In this document: positions 19,946 through 29,610 of the stretch, in pieces | Position numbering within the stretch: the first letter of the stretch is position 1 | How the letters are laid out: every line of letters begins with the position of its first letter | Source: Isotricha intestinalis | Lineage: Eukaryota; Ciliophora; Litostomatea; Vestibuliferida; Isotrichidae | NCBI GenBank assembly: GCA_023807065.1 | Contig: JAJJLU010003469.1 | Location: 1 to 64,000 of the forward strand | Direction of reading: 5' to 3' | Length of the DNA: 64,000 nucleotides | Position numbers and translations under genes: made by a program | Notes under the pieces: model-generated | Databases searched by the model: none | What the model saw: only the letters and a program-made list of their open reading frames with translations | What the model was told of the DNA's origin: nothing

Positions 19946-22329
19946 AAGATTTTTAATATTGATATTTTAACAAAAACGTTTTTAAATAGAAAAAAAAAAA
20001 TTATAAGTTTTGAAAGATTTTTTCTTCAAATTCAGGTTCTCTGATGTTCAATGATTCATTTTATGCCTTTTTTCTAATTTTTAGATTTTTTAGATTTATT
20101 TTATTTTGTTTTTATTTTTTCATAATCAAAAATGTTATTTAGTTTTTTAGGAATTAAATCAACTATAATATGTTAAGATTTTTTTTTTTATTTTTTTTCA
20201 TGATAAATTATTTTTTTTAATTTAAATTATTCTTAATAAAAAGTATAATTTAAATAGACTTTCTCTTTTTTGTTTCAATAATATCATTATTCGTTCAATT
20301 TTTACTTGAATAAATAGTCACAGAGGATATTATTAATTAATAAAATTATATTTTTTAACAATGTTTCTTATAAAATTTATTAAGGATTTAAATTTGATTT
20401 TTTTGATTTTGATTTAAACAAAAAAATAAAAAAAATTAAATTATAAATATCTAAAAACTATACACAAAAATCTTGATAAATATTCTAATTTTAACTAAAA
20501 TCATCAAATAAAAATCATATTGTGAAAAAAATAAATATTAAATTTATCTAATTTTATTAGTTGTTTTGAATTATCATTTTTAATTATTAACAAAAATTAT
20601 TCTTCAATAAGCTTTTAATATTTTTTTCTTTTAGTTATTTTTTCTTCAACTTTAATTGCCTTAATCATTAAAATTTTCAAATGCATAATAAAAATAATTT
20701 TTTCATAAAATTGATATAAGTCATCAATAAAAAAAGAAGAATAAAAAAAGGTTATAAAATTAACTATAGAAGAAAAAGAAAAAAAAATTGAATATTGTAA
20801 TTGAATTTTGATTTTTTATTTTTCACTAAGTCTTATTTACACTAATAAAAATATTATAAATTTTAAAATTGAAATATAAATTTATATATTAAATTCTTTA
20901 TTGAAAATTTATATTTCATATATAAAAAACAATTTATTTTCATTTTGTTTTTTTCCAGTTAAATTCATTGATTTTCGATTCTATTCTGATATATGAATTT
21001 TAATCAATATTTTCTCATAAAATATATGAAAAATAAATTAAAAATTTAAAAGGAAAGAATAATAATATCTTTCCTAAATCCAACTTGATTTCGAGAAAAA
21101 TCAATACTTCTTCTTCTCTTATTTATTCCATCATTATCATCTATCACTATTAAATATTGTTTACAATTCTCTTTAGAATATTTTTATCATCTTCTTTAAT
21201 ATAAATAATTTTCAAATAGAATTTCAAAGACTTTGATTTTTATATATCTTGATGTCAATATTAATTACCTCATTTAAATAAAAGAATTTATTAAAATCAT
21301 TAAATATATAGATTTACTATATTCACCCTCATATTATAAAAAAATAAAAAATTAATTTCATTTTTATGATTGAATGAAAATTGAAAATTAATTAATTAAA
21401 AAAAATATTTTGAAAAATGTATATTAGCTAAGGAAATTAAAAATTAAATTTAAATTAAATGAAATAATTAAATTTATTAAATAAAAAAGAAATATATGAC
21501 CTTATAATAAAAAAAATAAATATTTAAAATATATTGGATAAAGATTAAGATATTTTGGGCAATTAGGGTGAGATATTTGGAGGACTATGAGTCCCAAATC
21601 CGGGGAGATTGTTATTGTTATATTTTTAGAGATTGATAATAGACAAGATAGTTGAACAAATATTTTTTTATTTAATAATATTGATACTTTTTTACGTGTT
21701 CTAAATTATAAAATATCTACATTTACTTTTTAAAATTTTGTAATTATTTGAAATAATGCTACAAAACTGATTTTTTAAAAGATAAATGAGCAATCATTCC
21801 TTGAATATTGAAATATAGCAAATAGGTTTTTCAAAATTTATATTGTATTTTGATGGGAACAGGAAGAAAATATTTTGAATGAATATTTTTTCCTTGTAAC
21901 AATTAAATGAAGCGTTAAAGATTAAAGAAAACAGAAAATTCAAAAAAATACATAATTTAGAACAAATAATATATAATAAATAAGATGTAACATGAGTAAT
22001 CATAGGACAAGATAGTTCCAAATATTCCACTCCCAATCACTTCAAATATTGTAATTTCAATTCTTAAATATGGAACTCAGTATAACCTTTTTTTTCTCTT
22101 TTAATATTTATTTCTTATTATTATTATTTACTCATTTAATATTTATTTCTTTCTCTTCTTCTTATTATTTTATTTTATTTACTTATATTTTTGTTAATTT
22201 TTCTAATTTAAAATTTATCTATTTATTTTTTAATTTATTGTTTATTTCTCCTCTATTTATCTTTTAACCGTTTTACAATTTTTCGTTTTTATTCTCTAAA
22301 ATTAATATATTTTTATTATTTACTTAAAT
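19946..22329. other. 2.4-kb gene-poor region with a GC-rich island
   Basis: The longest stretch without a convincing gene. The two longest open frames (80 and 65 codons near 21.8-22.3 kb) are hydrophobic low-complexity translations of A/T-rich DNA. At 21556-21610 there is a distinctly GC-richer patch, including a perfect 4-bp hairpin GGAC-TATGA-GTCC (21582-21594) and CCGGGG. This could be a structured RNA or the remnant of a coding sequence. Plus-strand fragments at 21556-22000 (KSGEIVIVIFLEID, later FFKIYIVF) faintly recall a decayed kinase N-lobe. I found no tRNA or rRNA. Confidence 0.4.
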
Positions 22330-23073
22330 ATGGATTCATTCCCTTTTACGTTAAGTTTAAATTATAAAATGGAAATTGTCACTATTAAACCTCCAATAAA
22401 TTTTACAATTCTCTCAGAAGCAATATGTGAAAAATATGATTTAAATAGAGCATATATATTTTATAACAATGAAGAAGGAATAGAATTAGAAATTAAAAAT
22501 GATTCTGATTACATGGAATTTTTAGATTATGCCACTCAACAAAACATTAATGAAATAGAAATATATATTAGAAGTGATGAACAAATGAGTCAACATAGAA
22601 AATTATCTTTAAGAAAAAGATCTTCTATGCGTCAATCAGGAGATAATACAACTCAATTAAAACCAAAGATATTAAATAAGAATGGCGTAAAAGAACTTGA
22701 TAATGAAAGCAATGATGAAGATGATTTTGAATTAGGAATTCAATGTGATTATGATTATTACGGAGATACTCGGAATAGAAAAGGAATGACAGATGAAGGT
22801 TATACTAATCAAAATTTGGGATTTAAAGAAAGGAAAAGAATATATTATATTAAACAAAAAAAAGATATGCAAAGAGAACATCAAATAGAAGAAGAAAATG
22901 AAAATGATGATAAAGAAGAAAGTTCAGAAGAAGAAGAACATCAACATAAGAGAAAATTAAAAAATCAAAAAAAGAAAAAAGAAGAAATTGTTGAAGTTGA
23001 AAAAAAACCAAAAAAACAAAGTAAAAAAGGAAGAATAATGATTAAAGGTGGAGGATATAGAGGAGGGCATTAA
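22330..23073 (+). CDS. PB1-domain protein with acidic/basic tail
   Basis: A 247-residue protein. Residues 1-80 look like a PB1 (ubiquitin-fold) domain. They start MDSFPFTLSLNYKMEIVTIK, have a middle helix TILSEAICEKYDL, and then an acidic OPCA-like stretch (YNNEEGIELEIKNDSDYMEF). PB1 domains form head-to-tail heterodimers in kinase scaffolds and autophagy receptors. The rest is a highly charged disordered region with a Glu-rich block and a Lys-rich block, ending in a Gly-rich peptide (IKGGGYRGGH). No other domain is visible. Confidence 0.75.
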   Translation: MDSFPFTLSLNYKMEIVTIKPPINFTILSEAICEKYDLNRAYIFYNNEEGIELEIKNDSDYMEFLDYATQQNINEIEIYIRSDEQMSQHRKLSLRKRSSMRQSGDNTTQLKPKILNKNGVKELDNESNDEDDFELGIQCDYDYYGDTRNRKGMTDEGYTNQNLGFKERKRIYYIKQKKDMQREHQIEEENENDDKEESSEEEEHQHKRKLKNQKKKKEEIVEVEKKPKKQSKKGRIMIKGGGYRGGH

Positions 23074-23207
23074 ATAATAATGTTCATTATAGATTTTGAA
23101 AAAATATTGTACAAAAGATAATATTGTTTAAACAATAAAAAGGTAAAAAAATTTAAATTAAAGTTTAAAATATTTTTAAATTAATTTAATTAATAAAAGA
23201 GATAAAA

Positions 23208-23710
23208 ATGATAAAAAATTTAGGTTGTTATCCCACTTTAAATGGATTAATGGATAATATATAGTATATTAATATAATTTATTTAGTGCTTATGAAAAAC
23301 ATAAACAATATCTGAACGACATTAAAAACAGAAAACCAATTTTTTCAGTGTTAAATCCTAAGGGGAAAGGAAGAAAATTTACTTTACCTATTATAAAACA
23401 TAAATTTAATTTTAATTCTATTTTTTCTAAAGATAATATAAAAGAAGAAAATGAATTAATATATAAGAGATTAACTAAATCAAAATCTGTGATTCAAATG
23501 AATGTCCATAATAAAGACTTTAAAAAATATTCTGAATTATGTAGAAAATATTCAGATAAAAAGTTAAATGTCACTAAAAATGTTTTAAAGGAAAGTTTCA
23601 GAGGTAATCCAATATTAAATGATATATTTGGAAATTACTCTTCAAGAAGCACAAAAGAATATTTAAACCAGAATAATTTAAATTCTTCGAAAATAACAAA
23701 TAAAAAATAA
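23208..23710 (+). CDS. Small two-exon protein, possible CFAP97/KIAA1430-like
   Basis: The downstream exon is open from 23287 to the TAA at 23710 but has no suitable ATG of its own at the N-terminal part. An ATG at 23208 opens 56 nt of coding sequence. A 23-nt intron (23264-23286, GTATATTAAT...TTTATTTAG) joins it in frame with 23287, giving 159 residues starting MIKNLGCYPTLNGLMDNIYA. The segment YEKHKQYLNDIKNRKPIF resembles the short helix of CFAP97/KIAA1430 ciliary proteins, which would fit a ciliated cell. This similarity is weak. The remainder is Lys/Asn-rich. Confidence 0.6.
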
Positions 23711-23760
23711 TTATATTTTTTAAAAGTTATAAAAAATAAATTAAAAATATACAAAAAAAA

Positions 23761-24375
23761 ATGTCTGATGAATATATAATAAAAATATTAACACTTGGAG
23801 ATACTTCAGTAGGAAAAACAAGTATAATCCTTCGTTTTACAAAAGAAAAATATAATTCAAATCGTTTAGCAACAATAGGAGTAGATTTTAAAAGTAAAAT
23901 AATTCAATCAGAAAACCAAAGAATAAAAGTATTAATTTGGGATACAGCAGGACAAGAAAGATTTAAAAATATTGCAAGTCAATATTATAATGGAGGAGAT
24001 GGAGCAATTTTAACTTTTGATATAACTAATAGAAAATCATATGAAAGAATACTTTACTGGTTAGATGAATTAAAACAAAAAAAAAATATAGATGATATGG
24101 GGTTAGTACTTGTTGGTAATAAAAGTGATTTAAGTGATATTAGAGAAGTTTCTTTTGAAGAAGCAGAAAAATTTGCAAAAGATATAAATATTAAATATTT
24201 TGAAACAAGTGCTGAAAAAAATATAGGGATTAGTGATATGATGAATTATATTGTTAATAAATGTATTTCAATTATTAAAAGTAGAAATGAAGAAGGTTTT
24301 AGAGAAACAGTTCAAGAATCCAGTTTGGATTTGTCAAATTTCAATAATAATAAAAAAAATAAATTTTGGTGTTAA
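23761..24375 (+). CDS. Rab-family small GTPase with single C-terminal Cys
   Basis: A 204-residue Rab. It has P-loop GDTSVGKT (13-20), the switch I Thr in ATIGVDF, switch II WDTAGQERF (60-68), NKSD for guanine specificity and the ETSAEK G5 loop. The core is Rab1/8/10-like. The C-terminus ends KNKFWC, with one Cys as the very last residue rather than the usual CC, CxC or CAAX. Mono-geranylgeranylation by RabGGT is still conceivable. Its start lies only 50 bp after the preceding stop codon. Confidence 0.92.
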   Translation: MSDEYIIKILTLGDTSVGKTSIILRFTKEKYNSNRLATIGVDFKSKIIQSENQRIKVLIWDTAGQERFKNIASQYYNGGDGAILTFDITNRKSYERILYWLDELKQKKNIDDMGLVLVGNKSDLSDIREVSFEEAEKFAKDINIKYFETSAEKNIGISDMMNYIVNKCISIIKSRNEEGFRETVQESSLDLSNFNNNKKNKFWC

Positions 24376-24544
24376 TAATTATATTTAATTTTGTTATTTA
24401 TGATTATATTATATATATAATATCAAAAAATTTTCAATTTAATACTTTTATAATTTTATTTTTTAAATTAGGATAAAAAAAGAAAATTTATTCAATTGAT
24501 AAACATATTATATATACATAAAAAATTATATTTTTATAAAATTG

Positions 24545-26506
24545 TTAAGGTAAATATAACTTTTTCAAGACTTCTTGTTTTGTTTTTTCTTTTCCTTTAT
24601 TTCTTGATAAGCCAATTTGTTTATTATTATATTCATTATTTTTATAATTAGGTGAATTTTTCCTTTTCGCAGTTTCAATTTTAAATATATTATTTTTAGA
24701 AGTTAACCCAGATAAATTTAAAGGAGTTTTCTCATTAGCAGTATTCATATAAATTACTTTTAAATTTGTATTCTTTTTTTTTATATAATTATTTTTTGAA
24801 TTTTTAGAATTATTTCTAACAACATTTTCCTTTTTAAATATATGTTTAACTAAAGAAAATTTATTTTCTACTTCTTTTTTAAATTGTATTTTACCATTTT
24901 TATATATAGGATGAGAAAATTCTCTTTTTAAAGCATAATCTCCTGAAGCATTACTTGAATTAAGTAATATATTTGAATTATTTCTATCTTTTAAATTATC
25001 TGTTACATTTAATTTTACTTTATTCACTTTTACTCCTTTTATATTATGTGATAAAGGATAATAATTACTAAAAGTTGAATTGAAACTTGTACTAAAGATC
25101 TTTTTATTTATTGGTGTATATGATTTATTTGATATTTTTGTTTTTAACTTTCTTAAAGTATCAGTAAATGTATCAATATTTATATTTTTTTTTCTTTTTT
25201 GAATTTTAGGTTTTGATTTACTTTTTGATTGTTCTTTTTTATTCTCATTTTTTTTCAAATTTACATTATTATTTATAATAGATTTAGCAACATTTTTACT
25301 ATTATTATCAGTAGAAATAATATTATTTATAACAAACACATTCATACTTTTATTATCTTTTTTATGTAAATTTTTCTTTATATTTTCATTATTATTATTA
25401 TTACTTCTTTTACTGTAATTTTTATTATTTGCAGAATGACTTCTTTCTTTAAATTCATCATTACTTAATTTTTTAGATTTCCTATATAAATAATAAGTAC
25501 TTGTATATTTATTACAAACATTGCTTTTAATCATATTTGCAATATCATCTTCTGTAACATCTTTTTCATCAATAAAGTATTTATTCTTCACATCAGAAAT
25601 ACTATTATAATCAACACTAATTTTTTTTTCACTCAAAATAACCCCTTCATATAAAATACATTTATCAATATTAAACCAAGGATGTTTCTTAATTTCAGAA
25701 ATAGAAATTCTTTTCTCAGGATCAACAATTAATAACCTTTTCAATAAATCAATACCTTCATTACTTAAAGTAGAAGGTAAATAAAATTTCCCTTCTCTAA
25801 TTTGTTGATATAAAATATGAATATCTTCATCATCAAAAGGTAAAGCACCAACTAACATACAATATAAAACAATACCACAAGACCAAATATCAGTAGTAAT
25901 TCCATTATAAGGTTTTCCACTTATCATTTCTGGAGATGCATAACAAGGACTTCCACAAGATGATTTTAATTTCTCATTTTTTAAAGTAAAATTACTTAAA
26001 CCAAAATCAATTAATTTTATATTTTTTTTTTCTGAATCTAATAAAATATTTTCAGGTTTTATATCTCTATGTGATATATTTAATTTATTTAAATATTCTA
26101 TTGTTGATATTAATTGACGAAAAAAAATACATGATTGAATTTCTGATAAATATTTATTTGTTGAAATAAATTCAAATAAATCTCCTCCTTCAATATATTC
26201 CATTATAATATAAAAATTATGAATTGTAGATAAAGTTTCATATAATTGAGAAATATTTGGATGACATAACATTTTTAAAATAAGCATTTCTCTATTTATT
26301 CTTTCAACATCAATTTTATCTTGTATTTTATTTTTTTGTAATATTTTAATTGCAACTAATTCATTTGTTAATATATGATAACCTAATGTAACTTTACTAA
26401 AAGTTCCTTTTCCTATATTATTTAATAATATATAATTTCCTATTTTTTTCTGAGGTTTTATTATATTTGTTTCTTTTTGAGTTATTTCCAAACTTGGATT
26501 TGACAT
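24545..26506 (-). CDS. SNF1/AMPK-related (CAMKL) Ser/Thr kinase
   Basis: A 653-residue protein with a complete N-terminal kinase domain. It has the Gly loop GKGTFSKV (32-39), Lys54, HRD (146-148), DFG (167-169) and the activation motif LKSSCGSPCYASPEM with a phosphorylatable Ser/Thr site typical of LKB1 substrates. HPWF at the domain end is CAMKL-like. About 30 residues later a UBA/AID-like helix bundle appears (VTEDDIANMIKSNVCNKYTSTYYLYRKSKK), as in AMPK-related kinases. The 300-residue C-terminal tail is Asn/Ser/Lys-rich and disordered; a KA1 domain is not obvious. It probably acts in energy/stress or polarity signalling. The precise subfamily (SNF1, MARK, BRSK) is not resolvable by eye. 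Confidence 0.92.
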   Translation of the reverse strand: MSNPSLEITQKETNIIKPQKKIGNYILLNNIGKGTFSKVTLGYHILTNELVAIKILQKNKIQDKIDVERINREMLILKMLCHPNISQLYETLSTIHNFYIIMEYIEGGDLFEFISTNKYLSEIQSCIFFRQLISTIEYLNKLNISHRDIKPENILLDSEKKNIKLIDFGLSNFTLKNEKLKSSCGSPCYASPEMISGKPYNGITTDIWSCGIVLYCMLVGALPFDDEDIHILYQQIREGKFYLPSTLSNEGIDLLKRLLIVDPEKRISISEIKKHPWFNIDKCILYEGVILSEKKISVDYNSISDVKNKYFIDEKDVTEDDIANMIKSNVCNKYTSTYYLYRKSKKLSNDEFKERSHSANNKNYSKRSNNNNNENIKKNLHKKDNKSMNVFVINNIISTDNNSKNVAKSIINNNVNLKKNENKKEQSKSKSKPKIQKRKKNINIDTFTDTLRKLKTKISNKSYTPINKKIFSTSFNSTFSNYYPLSHNIKGVKVNKVKLNVTDNLKDRNNSNILLNSSNASGDYALKREFSHPIYKNGKIQFKKEVENKFSLVKHIFKKENVVRNNSKNSKNNYIKKKNTNLKVIYMNTANEKTPLNLSGLTSKNNIFKIETAKRKNSPNYKNNEYNNKQIGLSRNKGKEKTKQEVLKKLYLP

Positions 26507-27007
26507 TTTAAGTTCCTCTTAATATTATAATTTTCAATTGAAAATATAATTTTTTTTAAAATTTTTATATTTAATTAATTTAGGGGTATTTAAAAAAGAT
26601 ATTTTTAATTTTATTTTTATTTTTGCTGCATTCAATTTAGTAAAATTGGCAAAAATATTAAATTAAATAATAATAAGTTAAGAGCAAAAGAAAATAATGA
26701 TAAAAACTTTAAAACAAAAAAGTATTTTTTTTCAGTTCTTTTCCTAAGGAATTAATGGAATTGTTAAAATATAATCAAAAAATAGTAATAATGATTATTG
26801 ATTACAATTAAGAATCTATTAAAAGATTAAATGATTCAATTGATTTATCAATTATAAATTAATCAATTAATTGAAAATGTTTTTTTCTATATTTAGTCAA
26901 AAAGTCATAATTTTTAAATTAAAAAATTTTTAAGTAAATGCTTTTAGAAAATTTAATTGTTCCTTTTTATTTTAATTTAAGTAATTATAATATTTAATTC
27001 ATATAAA
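26507..27007. other. Divergent intergenic region
   Basis: About 500 bp between the divergent kinase and DeSI-TPR genes. It is A/T-rich, with inverted-repeat-like ATTGATTTATCAATTATAAA around 26840-26880. A short plus-strand run (FPKELMELLKYNQK at about 26739-26780) is broken by in-frame stops. No gene supported. Confidence 0.4.
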
Positions 27008-28342
27008 ATGAAAGTAAATTTATTTGAGGAAGATAATTACAAAGATTATGATTTAGAAGAAATTGATAATTTAATAGAAAAAAAATTAATTGAAGAAGGT
27101 CAAGCAGTATATTTAAATATATATCATTTAAGTTATATTAATATTTTTATACAATTTTTGGGATTTGGTTTTTTTCATAGTTCAATAGAAATAAATGGAA
27201 AAGAATTTTCATATTCTGCAACAGAAGATGAAGAATCAGGAATATTTTCAAATCCAATTGAAGACTCAAATTTAGTCTTAAAAGAAAAAATATATTTAGG
27301 AAATACCTTTTACACTGATGATGAAATAAATGAAATTTTACTATTAAATATACCTTATTGGTTAGGTAAATCATATGATCCTTTTTTAAAAAATTGTAAT
27401 CATTTCACAAAATTTTTTCAAAAGCAATTAATAGAAAAAAAAAATATAATAAATGATTATCCTGATTATGTAAATAGAATAACAAATTATAGTGTTTTCT
27501 TTAATTGTTTTTATTCTCCTCTTAGAAGATTATATGGAAATATTGCTTTATCTCCAAATTCAGGAAATAATGTTGAATATATATCAACAAGAGTTAATAA
27601 TATATCATTAAAAAATAATTTATCTTTTACTGGTGGTGATTCTTTTCCTAAATTTGAAACTGATATTAATTTAATTTGGAATAATAGTTTTAATGAAAAA
27701 TATAATTCTTTTAATAGACATACTAATTGTAATAATTGTGATATCAGTAAAGATAATTATTCTGAACAACCTTATTTAAAAAAAAAATATAATCTTAAAA
27801 ACCAAAAATGTTTTTTTGAAAGTTCTATGAAATATAATTTTTTTTTAAATTCTATATTTTATAATGGAAATAATTCAATTTTAAAAAAATATAATAATGC
27901 TGAGCAATTTTTTTCGGTTAGAAAGTTTACACAAGCGTTAAAAATTTATCAAGAAATTTTAAAAGAAATTGATTTAGAAAATAATAATAATTTAGATGAA
28001 GAATTTAAAACAATTTTTTCTTTAAGTGATTATAATTATATATTAAATCCTAAAGAAAATGTTAAAAATATAGTATTAAAATTAAAAATACTTCATTGTA
28101 TTTTTTATATATTTTACAAAAATAATTTAATTAATGATCAAGAATTAGTATCAAGTTCAATTTTTAGTTTAAATAAAAATGATTATTTTGCATTATTTTA
28201 TAAAGCCTTTATTAAATTTTATGAAAGAAATATTCCAGAATGTGTTGAAATAATAAAAAATGGAATTGAAATTTGTATAGATAATAAATTCAAAAAAAAA
28301 TTTAGACAATTTAATCTTTTAATCGAGCAATTAGATTTTTAA
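27008..28342 (+). CDS. DeSI/PPPDE-type thiol peptidase with TPR-like tail
   Basis: A 444-residue protein. Residues 32-145 match the PPPDE (DeSI) papain-like fold. The catalytic His57 is in GFGFFHSSIEINGKEFSYS, and Cys130 in the NCNHFTKFF motif (the usual NCN-F form). DeSI enzymes remove SUMO or ubiquitin, or have de-palmitoylating activity (knowledge of family). After an Asn-rich linker the C-terminal 150 residues form helical hairpins resembling TPRs (AEQFFSVRKFTQALKIYQEIL and later repeats). These are similar to TRAPPC12-like solenoids. Coupling a DeSI head to a TPR tail is unusual compared with the short single-domain animal and plant proteins, though it runs in one uninterrupted frame. 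Confidence 0.85.
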   Translation: MKVNLFEEDNYKDYDLEEIDNLIEKKLIEEGQAVYLNIYHLSYINIFIQFLGFGFFHSSIEINGKEFSYSATEDEESGIFSNPIEDSNLVLKEKIYLGNTFYTDDEINEILLLNIPYWLGKSYDPFLKNCNHFTKFFQKQLIEKKNIINDYPDYVNRITNYSVFFNCFYSPLRRLYGNIALSPNSGNNVEYISTRVNNISLKNNLSFTGGDSFPKFETDINLIWNNSFNEKYNSFNRHTNCNNCDISKDNYSEQPYLKKKYNLKNQKCFFESSMKYNFFLNSIFYNGNNSILKKYNNAEQFFSVRKFTQALKIYQEILKEIDLENNNNLDEEFKTIFSLSDYNYILNPKENVKNIVLKLKILHCIFYIFYKNNLINDQELVSSSIFSLNKNDYFALFYKAFIKFYERNIPECVEIIKNGIEICIDNKFKKKFRQFNLLIEQLDF

Positions 28343-28424
28343 TTTATTTATTTTATTTTGTAAAAAAAATCCTAATTTAAAAAAAATTTCTCTATAATAT
28401 ATATTTTACAAATAATAAAATCTT

Positions 28425-29456
28425 TTATAAATTAAAATATTCTTCAATTTTCTCACTTTTATTAATATTGAACTTAATTTCCATAATTCCTTTATATTCA
28501 TTTGGAATTTCCTTTTCAAAATTATCTTCATGAACAAAAAAAAACTTAGAAACATTTCTCGAAACAAACCAAGTATATTCTAAATCTTCACTACTTTTCC
28601 TATCAAAATGATTAAGTTTCAAACAAGAATCTAAAAAACATAAAGCTTCCTTACTAACAATATATTTATGAATATTAACATAATAATTTCCATTAGTAAT
28701 ATTTTCTTTCATATTTTTCAAATATTGTTTTTGTTCATTTAATTTCCAAATTTCATTTGCTATGAAAGGATGAGTGTTATTAAATAACATTCTATAAGTT
28801 AATATACCAATTGACCAAATATCTGTTTTGTCTTCTTCAAATTCTTCCTTTTGTGGAAAGAATGAAATTATTGGATCCATAAAAGTTGCAGTTCCAACAG
28901 CATAAAAAGCTTCATTATCATCTCTAAGTTTAGATAATCCAAAATCAGATAATTTAAAAGTGCATTTTTTATAATTTAATTCTTTCTTATCTTTTTCTGT
29001 TTCATATTGTAATAATATATTAGCTGGTTTTATATTATGATGAATTACTTTATTTCTATGTAAAGAACTTAATCCATTTAATATATCTTTTAATATTTTT
29101 TGTATTCTTTTTTCACCAATTCCTTTATTAAATTTTTTATAATATTCTTTTAAATATTCATTTAAATTACCACCATTGCAATATTCATATATCATAAATA
29201 TAGAATCATTGTATTCAGTTAAACCATAAAATTTAACTAAATTAGGATTTTCAAAATCTAGTGAAGAGAATATTTCATTTGTAATATAAAGTAATTTCTC
29301 TTCATCTTGGAATTGTTCTGGAAGTTCTTTAGCTGCATATTTAGTTTTCATTGGTTCATCATCGTTTATATTATATGCTATATATACATTTCCAAGACCT
29401 CCTTTTCCTATTAATTCATCATATTTAATAATAAAATTAAAATTTCTATCTTCCAT
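28425..29456 (-). CDS. Protein kinase-like protein, predicted pseudokinase
   Basis: A 343-residue kinase-fold protein without extra domains. The Gly loop GKGGLGNV (17-24), Lys43 in AAKEL, the helix-C Glu (NEIFSSL, about 61) and DFG (171-173) are intact. The catalytic loop, however, reads HHNIKPAN (139-146), so the HRD aspartate that accepts the proton in active kinases is Asn141 (AAT codon). APE is replaced by DPI. ATP binding may persist but catalysis is expected to be lost. The closest recognisable group is ULK/NEK/Ste-like. It converges on the DeSI gene with an 82-bp gap. Confidence 0.88.
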   Translation of the reverse strand: MEDRNFNFIIKYDELIGKGGLGNVYIAYNINDDEPMKTKYAAKELPEQFQDEEKLLYITNEIFSSLDFENPNLVKFYGLTEYNDSIFMIYEYCNGGNLNEYLKEYYKKFNKGIGEKRIQKILKDILNGLSSLHRNKVIHHNIKPANILLQYETEKDKKELNYKKCTFKLSDFGLSKLRDDNEAFYAVGTATFMDPIISFFPQKEEFEEDKTDIWSIGILTYRMLFNNTHPFIANEIWKLNEQKQYLKNMKENITNGNYYVNIHKYIVSKEALCFLDSCLKLNHFDRKSSEDLEYTWFVSRNVSKFFFVHEDNFEKEIPNEYKGIMEIKFNINKSEKIEEYFNL

Positions 29457-29610
29457 ATTTTCAATAGGTTAAATATTTAAAAAACAAAATTTTTGATTGA
29501 ATAATATAATTTCTTTGATTGAAGAATAATATAAAAGTAAAATTATATAAAATAAAAATAAAAAATTATATAACACATCTATAAAAAACAAATAAAATAA
29601 ATAAAAAAAA

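Noticed and set aside
21794..22267. 80- and 65-codon ORFs in the gene-poor region
   Set aside because: Hydrophobic low-complexity translations of A/T DNA with no recognisable motif.
19946..22329. tRNA genes
   Set aside because: No sequence with clear A and B boxes plus cloverleaf pairing was found here or elsewhere in the window.
26730..26880. Short coding-like fragment FPKELMELLKYNQK
   Set aside because: Stops in frame, short, no homologue recognised; likely chance.
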